A stretch of DNA of 64,000 nucleotides from Rutpela maculata. Its lineage: Eukaryota; Arthropoda; Insecta; Coleoptera; Cerambycidae. A program made the position numbers and the translations under genes. The notes under the pieces are model-generated. The model did not search any database. It saw nothing but the letters and a program-made list of their open reading frames with translations, and had not been told where the DNA came from. Where the stretch lies: assembly GCA_936432065.2 (NCBI GenBank), contig OW386286.2, positions 262,899,987 through 262,963,986 on the forward strand. Reading direction: 5' to 3'. Every line of letters starts with the position of its first letter. Position 1 is the first letter of the stretch. Of this stretch, positions 1 through 11,455 are shown one piece after another.

Positions 1-800
1 TTTTTATGAAATCAAAAACGATAAACGAGTAATGAAAGTAGATTGAAAAAGACAATTTTTGAAAAAAAATTAATGCTTTACTTGCATTTGGAGCTGAGAT
101 ACGTTAGTTTTTGCGTTTCGTTAGGTCACTTAAAAATAAACAAATCGATATTTCTTCTTGAAATTTTGAGCTGGTTATTCTCCAATGCTTATTTGAAGAC
201 AAGCTACAATTATTAAAATAACATCGAATAAAGCGGCTTTGAGAACATAATGCACATTTTCAATTTTTTTATATTTTTTTTTATTTTTGCCACGAAAATG
301 GTAAACCAACCTAACTTAAACAACTACCTTTATGTTCATGTATACAGCTTTGTAAAACTTTTAATATTACTGATACAATAAAAAAAATATATTTCGAGAG
401 CAGGATTTGAACTCGAGACGTCCGCTTCCTGAATAGAAAGTGCCTTACCCACTGAGCTATCTGGCGACTAAAGTCCAGTTTGTAAGAACATAATATAACA
501 TTTTGGTGATTTTCGGATCTCTAACAAAATCACTAAAGACTCCACTTTCGGGCCTCCTATACAGTATCTTTTAACAATTGTAATTTTGGATTATTTTCAT
601 GTAGCAGAGGCAAAATAATAGACATTGGAGAATTACTAGTCCAAAGATCAATAAGCAATATCGATTTGTTTATTTATAGTGACCTAAACGTAAAAAATAA
701 CGTATCTCAGCTCCAAAAATGCAAGTAGAGCATTAATTTTTTTATTAAGGTTGGCTTTTTTAAACTACTTTCATTACTCCTTTACCGTTTTTTAATTTGC
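1..800. repeat. Fold-back element with about 190 bp inverted arms around a tRNA-like core
   Basis: The first ~205 bases and bases ~598-800 are diverged reverse complements. Both contain the same order of blocks: TAATGAAAGTAG, then TTAATGCT, then GGAGCTGAGATACGTTA, then AAATAAACAAATCGATAT, then TTCTCCAATG. The arms differ by many substitutions and small indels, so the element is old. A tRNA-like segment sits between them. A short related fragment lies near 8757-8830. The outer boundary is uncertain because the window begins inside or at the edge of the left arm. No coding potential was seen. Confidence 0.7.
393..468 (-). repeat. tRNA-like segment (A and B boxes) inside the fold-back
   Basis: On the minus strand this reads TAGCTCAGTGGGTA, a good match to a Pol III A box, and about 45 bases later GTTCAAATCC, a good B box. 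The spacing is that of a tRNA. The anticodon stem (TTTC/GAAG) is partly paired. The acceptor and T stems do not close properly and the expected U33 is missing, so this is a tRNA-derived or decayed sequence rather than a working tRNA. It is probably the head of a tRNA-derived SINE captured in, or giving rise to, the fold-back. Confidence 0.55.
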
Positions 801-1141
801 AATTGCAATTGCACTTTGTGATCCACTTTGAAGCCATTAGTTTCTTGAAATGGTGTCTCTTTAGCTTCACACATGTAAATCACATTATTCCTTTGGTAGA
901 AGCATAATGAGAGTTCTTTTGAATAGGCAAATGCGAGTTACATTTTTATCCCTCTCGCTTTTGCGCTATTTCATGTGAGTTAAATAATAATTTTAAATGA
1001 TGCCAATAAAATGATATAATGCGATCTCGTTGGGTGATACATTTATTCAATTGGCATCTCTTTGACTTAACAAATGTAAATCAAAATGTGTTAGTCAATG
1101 GGCATTAATGCGATGTCTGTGTTTGCTGGGTTTTAATCGTA
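801..1141. other. Unassigned AT-rich spacer
   Basis: No coding region, tRNA, or recognised repeat was seen. Two similar stretches (around 858-890 and 1059-1090) resemble each other loosely (ATTGGCATCTCTTTGACTT against GTGTCTCTTTAGCTTCAC), which may be an old local duplication. Confidence 0.4.
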
Positions 1142-1597
1142 CAGCAATACATTTTTTCTACGATTGTGCTAAAAGTCAAATTTTCTAACTTCAGAATGAC
1201 TGCAGAAAATATCACTTTGCCGCACGCCGTGCGGCAAAGAATTTGCCACACGCCTTGATTATATCTTCGTACACCCGAATAAAATAGAGTGTTTACCTTA
1301 AAGAATTTTATATTACTTACTGGTAATAACAATGAAATTCTATAAATGTACATCAATTACACATGAATTGCAATTACAAAGCCAAATTTTCTAACTTCAG
1401 AATGACTGCGGAAAATGTCACTTTAAATAAAATCTGACAGGCAGCAAATTTAAAATTTTGGAAAGACTAAAAAAGGGAAATAACTTCGCAACCGTAGAAA
1501 AAGTAGTATTTAACACACATGTGGCAAGCTTCATTGCAAAACTCGTTCATCGTTTTGCAATGAAGCCCTTGCCACACTTGTATTACAATCTACTATT
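1142..1597. repeat. Family C dispersed repeat, partial copies
   Basis: Bases 1380-1597 match, in opposite orientation, the last ~280 bases of the window. They share the blocks GTCAAATTTTCTAACTT, AATGACTG, TAACTTC.CAACCGTAGA, CACATGTGGCAAGC and CCCTTGCCACACTTGTATTA. Bases 1142-1262 are a second partial copy of the first half in the same direction. The core is itself a hairpin: TTGCAAAACTCG and CGTTTTGCAATGAAG flank a short loop. This copy lacks the GC-rich centre present in the right-hand copy. It is non-coding. Confidence 0.7.
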
Positions 1598-1920
1598 TTT
1601 TATTCTCTTTGGAATAACATGTATTTTATGGGGGAAGTGCGGAAAATGTGAAATTTGGTTAGGTGATTTCGTAAATCGGAGAAGAAGCCATCAGTCGCAG
1701 CATGGAAGTACCTAAATCCGAGAAAATCGGTATCTACGAAGCTAAAAAAAATAATAATGCGATTGAGGTTGAGAAGTAGAAGACATAGGCTTATTACCAC
1801 GTCAAGGTAGCAGTCTTCAAAAGGGTTGGTTTTTTATTTATTTTTTTATGTTTTTGTTTTTTTTTGTATTTTGCGCACTTCCCCATAAAATACATGTTAT
1901 TCCAAGGAGAATAAAAAAAA
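1598..1920. repeat. Small TIR element with about 45 bp inverted ends
   Basis: Bases ~1598-1640 (TTCTCTTTGGAATAACATG, then ATTTTATGGGGGAAGTGCG) recur as the reverse complement at ~1868-1915. The 230 bp between them shows no coding potential. The left end overlaps the edge of the family C repeat, so one may be inserted next to the other. The size and structure are those of a MITE. The superfamily cannot be told from these ends. Confidence 0.6.
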
Positions 1921-3560
1921 ATATTGGTGTAAAATTGAAATTGCCACGTGGCTCGAATTGTTTCTATTTTCTATCACTGTGGCGACGCTTCGTTAAAATT
2001 TTATATTCATTCTTTTTAATGTGATATCCACAATGACTGTATCTCCATTTATATTGTATAATCGTGAAGCGATTAGAAAGTTAAAAATATTCACAAATAT
2101 TTTTAAACTACATTTTTAGGCGTACTTCTTAAAAATTATATTGTTTCCTTTTCCTTGTGCATAAAAATATTATTTAGTCCAACTTTGGCGCAGTTTTGAA
2201 AAAGTATAATGTATTTTTGTCTTTGACCAAAAATATAGTTTTATTTTCCTTATTTCCCTTATACCAACTTTCAAATATCTAAACTCGACAGATCCCAAGA
2301 AACGTCTAATACCCGCTTTCCGTGAATGACCCTGTATGTCCTGTTACTTGGTGAATGGCGAGTCTGTCATGCGAGTAGCAGGACAATGCTCTACAACTAT
2401 GTAAAAAAATAGTGTCGATGAAATACTGGCAAATTACATTTTTCTTATATTCTATACTATAAACTAATAATACAAGAAGTTTCAATATAGATGATTTAAG
2501 TTAAACTACTTTGTATCTTATACATACTTGTTCCAGTGGTAGATCCATTTTGTCCCACAAATATAATGGCAGGCAGAATTTTTTAGATCATTTCATATTC
2601 ATAATTCATAAAGAAAACTTGATCGTTAATAATTTCAGTCCCTTGACAGATAACCATTTTCATTATTTATGGCATAGAAATAGTAGAATAACGTTAATAA
2701 TGTTAATAAAATCGGGCTAAAATTTCTGCCGCTGACTCCCGGGCTAACAGCTTCATTGACTATGACTGTACTATAAATTTGTCAAAATTGGCAATATCTT
2801 ATCAGTTATAAAAGTATTCAAAGGACATTATTTACCTGGTAGCTTTCCTACACACAAAAGTTTTGTACGGGGTACTCAATTTCATTTATTTTTAACTTTA
2901 AATAAGTTTGCACAAACCTTTAACGCTTTAGTCCCAAGTGGCTACTCTGAGAAATCCTTATGTTGGTATAGACCGGGCCGTTATTTTTCTAAACAGTTTA
3001 TCGAAATGCTTGAGTTTCAGAATCGAGGCATTCTCTTGAAACATTCACTGGAGAGTATTTTCAGAGAGTGTTTTATACCCCTTACTAAATTTAGTTCTGC
3101 TATCTAGATCCTATTTAGGTTCTAACAGCAACAAGTCGGTTTATTGACTTTTATTATTTGGTAAGTAAATCTAGAAAGAATCCGAGATAATAACGCTTCG
3201 AAGAGGACCTTATTGAAGGGGGAGATTATAAATCTGAAATTAATTTAAATCCAATATGTAACGCTACTTTTTACCATTTCGATTTGGTTGCTAAGGAAAC
3301 GTAGTGACGTTTCATGCGAAAATACTAATCTTAATTAACAGGCGTTTTTCTAAAAGGATTTCTAACGAAAGTGGAGCCGATAGGTTTTGGAAAAGGTTTA
3401 TTGAACGCAAGATTTGTAGAGTATAAGGTTCTCTCGTATTCAGCTTTTAGGCGACAAGTGAGTACGGGGATGAATAGTCTGACTATCCTTGTTCTTCGAA
3501 CGCGCAGTAGCGGTGCAGTTATCTCTTTCTAGAAGGACGGTCCGTACTGGCCCGAAATAT
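1921..3560. other. Unassigned AT-rich sequence
   Basis: About 1.6 kb with no recognisable gene, RNA, or repeat boundary. Short open frames here are no longer than expected by chance in AT-rich DNA and show no family motif. The stretch near 2310-2390 is slightly more GC-rich but remains unidentified. Confidence 0.4.
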
Positions 3561-3872
3561 AGCCACCCTCATTACCACCCCCACCCCATATTAAAGGGGA
3601 TGAAACAAAATTGTGATTTAGTATGTGTACAAGAACCACAAAGCTCAAAATATTTTTTTACTTCATCCTTCCCAACTACCACCCCTAGCACCATTCCCAC
3701 CCCGCTACCGATGTGGGGTATCGTTTTATGGGATTTTGGGGTAGAGGATTTCAAATATTATATTATTAAAGTTCCTTAAACAATTATTTCCACAGACAAA
3801 ATTTTTTCGTTGTGAGTGACTTGGATAAAAATCTGGATGTGGAAGTAGTGATTCCTTGGGCAGCGGTTTTTT
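3561..3872 (+). repeat. Family B dispersed repeat, 3' half
   Basis: This contains the family's C-rich block (CACCCCCACCCC), the segment TTGTGATTTAGTATGTGTAC, the segment CCGATGTGGGGTATCG, and the terminal block GGATGTGGAAGTAGTG followed by GGGCAGCGGTTTTTT. The 5' half with the hairpin and TCTG-rich part is missing. Open frames across the C-rich block recur in every copy but carry stops and do not look like genes. Confidence 0.85.
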
Positions 3873-4637
3873 AGATTTGACGGCCTACCTACCTACTGGT
3901 TCAACTATTACCACCAGTCTTTCGCATGAACACTGCTGTATACGCCTCATACAATTACCACTAATATTAATATAAATAATTTATGGCATAAGAGCGCTGT
4001 CGAATGCTAGAAAATACTTTACCACAGGCTCTTTCGGAGTTCAGTATATTTAAGGTCAGACCCAACCATTATATGTATTTTGGGACAAGAGAAATCCGTA
4101 CTGCTGCGAGAAATTAAATTAAATTTTTGACAAATAAATTCAGTTATACTTCTGCATTAAGAACATCAATATTTAATTGGCAACCAAATAGATTATACTG
4201 TTTTTCCGATAAATCAAATAATTAAATTAATCACAATTTGTAAACGAATGTAGATCTACATACGGTTTTCTTATAATGTTGTTACAAACTTTGACGTTAA
4301 TTCAATTAATTACATAAGTTCACCTCTTGCTAGCCTCCGCTAGTTATTTGAAATTTGTTCTAACAGAATAGTGTTTTAATAAAAATTTGAAAAGCCATGT
4401 AATTTATTTATTAGCTATAGAAAAAGTAAAGAGTTTTCTTAGTTTTGCTTAAAAGACAAAGTGGTGCCCAAGTTTTACCAAAATTTCATCCGAAACCACC
4501 CTGAGGCTCACCGACGAAGGGCTGCCGCTACGCACGTGCACCTACTTGTAACAAGTAGGGGTTACAAATATTTCTCAAAAAACATTAATTACTGCATACC
4601 ATGGTTTTATTTATACGTTCTATTAGTCAGGGCGCCC
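3873..4637. other. Unassigned sequence with a short perfect hairpin
   Basis: No gene was seen. A perfect small hairpin (CCTACTTG, 3 nt loop, CAAGTAGG) lies at about 4542-4560, just before T1. It is not followed by a T tract. The rest is AT-rich spacer. Confidence 0.4.
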
Positions 4638-5910
4638 ACTCTAGCTGTACGTGCACCCCCCTCGCCCCCCGATCCTAGGGGACAATGTTTTTAATACAGC
4701 TTAAAGCTTAAGGACAATTTTAGACGTCCCCAAAAAGAAAACTAGCTGTACTTTCAAAATGGCGGCCATATATTAAAAGAAACTGTTGCCAATGTTGTTT
4801 TTATCATTTAACACAAAAACTAAAAAAGATGGACAAAAACTTTTTTCACAAAAAACAATGTGCATAAAATTTTCTACAATTTTGTTTCTACACAATATTT
4901 TGATAGGAGTTACCATTTTCCAGATAAATGAGTCCAAAATTAAAAAAACATGGAAATCCATAATCATTTAGAGGAAATAACTGTGACAATTATTGTAAGG
5001 TTTATAATAGAACTTTATATTATTAACATAAAAAATAAAATAAACTGAAAAAAATTAATAATAGTAATAATAATATTATAATTTGCAGACATTAATTACA
5101 CTTCTTAATTTTGGAATCATTTATTTTAGTCGGAGAGCCACTGAGGGTGTACGTACACCCCTCCCCCCGTTCATATGAAACAATTTTTTCCTTGTAAATT
5201 AAAGACTAAGGAACAATTTTAGACATGTTCCCAAAAATAAACTGGATGCACTTACAAAATGAGGGCCATATTTAACACGCTTGTGTTATCGAGCATATTA
5301 AAAGAGGTGCTTACCAAACGCGTATTTGGTGATTAGCCGAAGAAGGTGTTCACAATATTCCAAAGCCTTGGAATGATTATGGATGGCAAGAAAATGGAGA
5401 ACCTCTTTGGTGTTCAGCAGATAAAATGCTGCCTCAATCGCTTACTGAAATTCTTCAGAAGATGATTCCAAATCAAATCATAATAGACGAAAGTGAGGAT
5501 GACAACGATATCATAAATGAAGCAATAGAGGAAGAAGACTTGGAAGAATTATTCGATGTATCGGGAGACAGCGATAGTGAATCTGAAAGCGAATGAGGTG
5601 TTACTTACGTTTGATATTGAATTTTATATTTTATTTTAAGAGCTGAATAATTTATTTGGAAAATGGTAACGCCTATCCAAATATTGTATAGGAACAAAAT
5701 TGTAGAAAACTTTATGCACTTTGTTTTTTGTGCAGAAAGTTTTTCTCCATCTTTTTCGTTTTTGTGTTAAATGATAAAAACTATAAACATGGACGCCATT
5801 TTAAAAGTACAACCAGTTTTTTTGGGGACATATCTAAAAGTATTCCTTAGGCTTTAATCTTTATGAAAAACATTGTCCTCAAGGATCGGGGATGCACGTA
5901 CAGTTAGAGT
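4638..5910. mobile_element. T1: TIR DNA element carrying a transposon-protein tail
   Basis: Left arm ~4638-4935 and right arm ~5645-5910 are reverse complements. Shared blocks are CTGTACGTGCA, GGACAATGTTTTT, GTCCCCAAAAA, ATCATTTAACACAAAAAC, AAAAGATGGA and GTTACCATTTTCCA. A third, partial copy of the left end lies in direct orientation at ~5105-5265, so the end sequence has been duplicated internally. Between them lies a coding remnant (5262-5597). The right end abuts a LINE fragment. The structure is that of a cut-and-paste element or its fold-back derivative. The arms are diverged, so it is unlikely to be active. Confidence 0.75.
5262..5597 (+). pseudogene. C-terminal fragment of a TE-encoded protein (PIN/XPG-like family tail)
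   Basis: One frame reads IEHIKRGAYQTRIW, a stop (TGA), then an LAEEGVHNIPKPWNDYGW segment, ENGEPLWCSADKMLPQSLTE, and an acidic tail ending DSDSESESE before a natural stop at 5597. The stop inside the conserved H-x-K-R-x-x-Y-x-x-x-x-W motif marks it as broken, and nothing upstream of it is preserved. From memory, this motif and the WxENGEPLW segment belong to C-terminal parts of uncharacterised transposon-associated proteins in arthropods. T2 and T3 carry pieces that seem to belong to the same family. The function of the tail is unknown. Confidence 0.6.
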
Positions 5911-6575
5911 TCTGATTTGGGGGCACTCATCTACTAGCAGAGCACTATTTGGTATCCAAAGAAAAGCCATCAGAATAATTGCTAGGCTTAAGATGATTGT
6001 AAATCTGAATTCATTACGTTAGGTATTCATACATTAAAGTATGCTTTCATTTTGCAGTTACTGTTAGATTTAAAAGAGAATGAAGATAACTTCACTACTC
6101 ATAACCAAATTCCTAGCTACCCAACACGAAATTTGGACAAAATAAATATCAACTAAGGTTAAGGTTAAATAAAACATACAATTAAATAAATTATTATGGT
6201 ATATTATTATACAATGTTCTGCCAACGCAGGTAAAGTAACTTAACTTGAACAGGTTTAAAACCTCCGTGAAGAAATTTTTGCTCAGCAATGTATTTTATT
6301 CAATTGAGGAATTCATGGAGGCTGATTTTAATAACTGGTAATTGTTAACGTGATTGTTGGTATTTGTCAGTAGTAGTAGCATTTGTTAAAATTTTAGCAA
6401 CTGTCTCCTCTTTAATGTTAATTCTTGTATTAGTTTTAACCTAGTTTTCTCTTGTTTATTTTAGACTTAACTTATTTATCTGGTCTATTTATTTGTTTTG
6501 TTTTCTGACTTGTGCAAATACTCCGTATATAGCACACCAATAAAGTTTATTATTATTACTATTATTACTTTACTT
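5911..6575 (+). pseudogene. Non-LTR retrotransposon (Jockey/CR1-like), 3' end
   Basis: Pieces of the reverse transcriptase C-terminal region can be read with frameshifts. First come LIWGHSS and FGIQRKAIRIIA, then LLDLKENEDNFTTHNQIPSY. Next come YNVLPTQVKSLNLNRFK and FYSIEEFMEADF, which end near 6345. A 3' UTR follows and finishes at ~6570 in AATAAAG and a TTA-rich simple tail. The order matches the end of the LINE at 59342-61003 (NKLPPEVKLLNLN, then FYSVDDYL). It is 5'-truncated at T1 and not functional. Confidence 0.75.
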
Positions 6576-7901
6576 ACAGAAGTCTACACTTTGTGAATTA
6601 TTGGAGTATTAGATTTGATTTAATTTAATACAATTACTTTACACATGTATTATGTAATTATGATTTTTTTTTGCAAAAATAAACGTATATTATTATTATT
6701 ATTAACACATCACATTTCAATATCTCCGATCTTTGGTAAATATAAAACGAACTATGCATTTTTCATTGCCTCGATATTAGATAATATTCGAATACACCGA
6801 AGCAAAGGCAGTTTTATAAACATACCATTAAATTTTCCAGAAGGAATATTGAATCGAAATCATGCCACATGAAAACTGATATAATAAGGGAGGAAAAGTT
6901 TTTCAAAGTTAACTTAAAATTGGCAACCAGTTGCTCGCTTTTGAGCTCCTATATATAACTTCTCAGGGATTTCCTTTCAATGGAATCTACTCTGTATTTA
7001 AATTTATTTTACAAAGGAACCTTTTCTAGTAGCACCCTAATTAAAGTCGAATTGAAAGTTTTCGTTTAGTCGTGCGTGAATGGAGGGTCAAATTTTTACT
7101 TTTGATTATATTTCTGATTACGTCTGTTACCTTTTAAATGTCGTATAATTTCAAAGAGAAACGATGCCAGAGGCGAAATGCTCAAAAATGTTTTCAATAA
7201 CATATTGAATTATGCGTGTTGCATAACTTTGAAACATTTGTCAATTTATTCAAAAATAATAATTTACAGCTTCTGGGCCTCCCAAAATACAACAGAAATT
7301 GTAATTTAAGGCATGTTGGCCAAACCAAACCTCCCATTATAAGTAGATGTTAGGAGCACACAGTTCAGCGCAAAGATGGAAAAACTGAAATGTCTAATGG
7401 AGCACTGCATGCAGTTGAAGACAAAGTAAAAAAAATTAATTAGAGGAGTAGCACGTAACAAATAACTAGATGCTATCGGAAGCTTATAAAGCACAGAGTG
7501 TAAAAATAGTGTGAATAGTGGCAGAAAGCCTATACAGTATTAGTTAGTAGGCCACGTTTCGTCGATAATAGTTTAGGATAAAACAGTAGTATGTTATTTG
7601 ATTAAGTTTAGATTTAATTACATCCAGAAGATTATAACTTGATAGACGAAATACAAGTCGATTTTAGTTTTCGAGTCTAATATCCAACGTTTAAACCAAA
7701 ATAGTATGTTTTATGCCTTCTAATCTTAATTAAATTTAGATCCTAATAATACATTGTCAAAAGGGTGCGGTAATCAGGTCAATCAAAGTAGCAATTTAAT
7801 TGTTTATCTAATAATTCGGTACATTTAGATGAAAAATCTGCGTTATTATGGAAATACTCTGAACTTAAGGGGCTTGATTGAAACCTTTTGCAACGTACTC
7901 T
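6576..7901. other. Unassigned AT-rich sequence
   Basis: No gene, RNA, or clear repeat edge was recognised in 1.3 kb. The short open frames have no family features. Confidence 0.4.
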
Positions 7902-8402
7902 AAAAACTGCTGCCCAAGGAGTCACTACTTCTACATCCAGATTTTCTATCCAAGTCTCTCCATATATACTTATTTGTATCCAATTTTGGTCAATAAACTA
8001 TTATTATTATCTCACATCGTAAAAAATGTTGATATTATATTTGCACTCCACTATGTGGAAATAATTGTTTATGGAAGTTTAATAATATAATACTTGAAAT
8101 CGTCAACTCCAAAAACCCATAAAATGGTATGCTACATCGACAGTGGGAGTGGGGGTAGTGGTAGGGGGGTGACATTGAGGTTGAATGAGTTAAAAATTTG
8201 TTGAGGCCTATGATTCTTGTACACACATTAAATAACAATTTTGGGTGGCTAATGCCTTAGCTTCTCTTGTATATATTAAATACCAATTTTATGGACGCTT
8301 ACTTGCTTGATTTACCTATTTACCCAATTTACCTCCCCCAACCTTTCAGCGGAATAAGATCAAAATACAATCTAGTTGCAGATTTCATTAAAATACATAC
8401 GT
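7902..8402 (-). repeat. Family B dispersed repeat, partial, reverse orientation
   Basis: This starts with AAAACTGCTGCCCAAGGAG (the family's 3' terminus read backwards) and passes through the GGGGGTAGTGG-type G-rich block. It extends to the segment matching AATAAGATCAAAATACAATC near 8360. The hairpin/TCTG end is missing, and the internal part is more diverged than in the copies near 15 kb. Confidence 0.8.
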
Positions 8403-9085
8403 TAAATTATTCAATTAAGCATAAAAATATAAAATAGAAGAAATAGAACTTAGTAAAAATTATTTAGATTGCTAAAATTTTAGTAAAACTAAAATCTGCA
8501 CGAAAAATAATTGTATAAAAAGAAACTCAAAGGTGGTGAGGCAGATTTTAATTACGCCGTGAAAACGCTAGAGCAAGCCTCAGGTGCCCTGGACTGCTGG
8601 AGTAGGCTGTGGGTGACATTAACGTTTCATTGCGCTGTTAGGAAATTTCAATTCGATGATTTTCCAGCAATTTGTGTGATTAAAAAATGGTAACATTTGA
8701 ACACGGAGTTTTAAATATTAGGAAATGTTCAGTGCAAATTTCAAGTGATTACATAAATTAGTTTATTTATAATTGGCAAAGACGTAAAAAATGTCAGATC
8801 TCAGCTTCCAATTGACGATTTGCACGAAAGAAAGTTTGGTAAAAAGTGTCTAGATTGGTATCACTGTAATTCACTGCACATGTTGACCAACTCTTCTAAT
8901 TTCCAAACTTTGCAACAATTAAATACCTATAATATAATAATAACATAACATTGTTTTCATTATCTTTAATGTTAAACCTACTTCCATTGAATATAAATCA
9001 TCTTTATTAGGTTGTTTCGTAGTTTACAATATTTAAAGAATGTCGAATTATGCAATTTGTCAAACACTGTTTCCAACTCTCAGTT
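8403..9085. other. Unassigned sequence with a trace of the 1-800 fold-back family
   Basis: Bases ~8757-8830 (TAGTTTATTTATAATTGG, then GACGTAAAAAATGTCAG, then ATCTCAGCTTCC) resemble the inner edge of the arms of the first element in the window. The remainder is unassigned. No gene was seen. Confidence 0.4.
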
Positions 9086-9735
9086 TAGAAGAGAAGTCTG
9101 CACCATATGAGAAACTCTGTTGTTGTTGACTCTGAAAAATTTCACTTTTGATAAAAGTTAGTGAATATTCTCAAACGAAAAAGTGGATGCAAAAATGTGT
9201 GTTAGTCCTTGCGCTTATGTCGGAAAATTAATTTTTTGGAAATTGGCCCAAGAGTAAACTACCTTTATTTTTGAAGATATCGAAAAATGTTATTTCAAGA
9301 AGTTGCTTATAATTCTCTCTCTTTAATAGTTTCAGATTAAGTAGTGGATTAAAATCATCTTAAAAGAAATTTTAAGAGTACTTTTTTACCAAATAGATAT
9401 TTTGGAAAAAAACACTGTATTTTGCGGAGTTGTTCTCTCTTTTCCAATTTTAACTTTTTCAGGAATTAATCATAAAAGTGTGGACAATTTTTATTTTTAA
9501 AATAGAAAAATCCAATGAACCTACATTATAAATAACTTCTTAAAATAAAATTTTTATCTTTAATCTTTAAAAATAAGGGTGGTGTACTCTTGAGCTTAAG
9601 CACCAGGACTAACACAATTTTTTGCAGTCACGTTTTCATTGGAGAACATGCACTAACTTTTATTAAAAATAAAAATCTTCAGAAAGTCAATAACAGCAGA
9701 CTTTCCCATACAAATTTTTTGGCAGACACTGTATG
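9086..9735. repeat. Family D MITE-like element, diverged TIRs
   Basis: Bases ~9100-9230 and ~9600-9735 are imperfect reverse complements (AAAGTTAGTG, GATGCAAAAA, TGTGTTAGTCCT). The right end reads GGCAGACACTGTATG, which matches ACAGTGTCYGCCAAAAA at the start of the second copy at 32451. The interior also matches that copy in inverse orientation (GATTTTAATCCA, TATTTGGT.AAAAAAGTAC). No coding capacity was seen. Confidence 0.65.
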
Positions 9736-10050
9736 AGTTATATTTGTAACTCGAAGATAAGCCTCATTAGAATATTTCAGTAAGTAAATAATCGAATATT
9801 ACATGAAAATAAATTATTTGTTCCTGCGATTTGTTCCTTGCGATATGTGACATTGCAATGCAATATTGTCGCGTGGACATTAGGGCCATTGCATCGATGT
9901 TACAGCAAACTAAATATTGATTCCTAGAATGTCACAGTCTCCAAGATAAGATTATATTAAAATGCTTTATAGATTTCGTGTTTGTTCACTAATATATTTT
10001 TTTTCCAAAATGGCTTGAGACTTTAGAGTCACCCATTATTGGTCCAAATA
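9736..10050. other. Unassigned AT-rich spacer
   Basis: Nothing recognisable was seen. Confidence 0.35.
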
Positions 10051-10200
10051 AGGACAATTTTTATTGGTCCAAATAATGTCCACCATGGACCATTATTTAA
10101 GGTCCAACACTGGAGGGCATTTGTACAGAAAAGTATGTTAGTTTAATTGGTCCAAATAATGTCCATCATGGACCACCGTTTAAGGTCCAACATTGGACTT
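10051..10200 (+). repeat. Two-copy direct repeat, period about 96 bp
   Basis: ATTGGTCCAAATAATGTCCA followed by CATGGACC and TTAAGGTCCAACA occurs at ~10052 and again at ~10148. A degenerate third start (ATTGGTCCAAATAAGGACA) lies just upstream at ~10028. Each unit contains the near-palindrome TGTCCA.CATGGACC. A GACGTCCAT-rich stretch follows (10240-10300). The function is unknown. It could be the edge of a degenerate minisatellite. Confidence 0.7.
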
Positions 10201-11455
10201 CTATAAATTATCCAAAGTTGTGACATTTGGGCATCCTTGAGACGTCCATAGGGGTTCCCGAATGTCCCGTGGGGACGTCCATTGGACATCCATAGGATAT
10301 TCATGTGCTATTAGGGTAGCTCATACGACCTTTGACCTTCAATATCTCGAAATTTAGGTCATTTTCGGCTTTGTGGCCAGAAGCACTTTTGATAAGGAAG
10401 TTATGGACTATAACATGCCAAATTTTCAGCCAAATCGACGGCTGTATGAAATCCCATGTATTGTGTGCGTGGTCCTTTGGTTAATATATGCATTATAGTT
10501 TAAGTTATCATTAATTGTTTAAAATTGGCCACTCATAATTATATTCATTTCTTTGTAATTTAATAAATTTACAGAAAAGTTAGGAAAAATCTAGTTTTCT
10601 TGGCAAATTCATTATGAACAATCTGCTTTTTTATTCATTGCGATACGAGTCTGTGAAAAAATATAATTTTGAATATTCTTTTGTTTAAACAAATGCTTCC
10701 GGGATGGGATTTAATCCAAATTTTTTTGTTATACTTCTTGTATTTGTAGGTTACTTAGACTCTTAGTTTCACTCTAATAATTTCATAATTAGAAAATACA
10801 CCACATACAGTATATGCAATTAATCACTTTGTATTTATGCACCGTAATGTCAAATTAATATAAAATATCAGGACGCACAAACAAGCAATCGCTCATCATG
10901 GGTTAAATCCATACATTTTTAATAATTAATATTCAATTCCTAAACCCATCCGTGATTGTATCGCAATCAACGTGATTTAGATTGAATCATGCTCTGCCAC
11001 AACGTGCTTGGCAACTAGTTAACTCTTAATAGTCACGTACGGAGGCGTAACTTAAGACCTAGCAAAATTACAGAGGTTTTCGATGAATAGACAACGTGTT
11101 CTGCACAATATGCAAATAAATTCTATATTAAATGTGCAAGTGGCAGTTTTAGGAAGAAAATGGGGATAAAATGCAGATAGTGTGACAAAGAATTATTGCA
11201 TAAATAAGAAAAGTTGGTATGTTTCTTCGCCTAACTGGAAGTCGCCGTCTAATGGCTACTGTGTCGATGATGCTTTAGAATTTCACTGAAACAATGTACA
11301 GGGTTATACAAGAGTTCCGGAATAGCTCATATATAGCCAAATCGTGCATTCCCCCTTTACTACATTTTTTCTACTTTACTGGATACAATCGTCTGATCTT
11401 AACGTTATTGAATTATTGCCATCAAGTCTTTTTAAATACCCTACATTTTTATATA
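10201..11455. other. Unassigned sequence
   Basis: No gene or clear repeat was seen. The segment 10320-10460 has the style of transposon interior sequence (TTGACCTTCAATATCTCG), but no boundaries were found. Confidence 0.35.
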
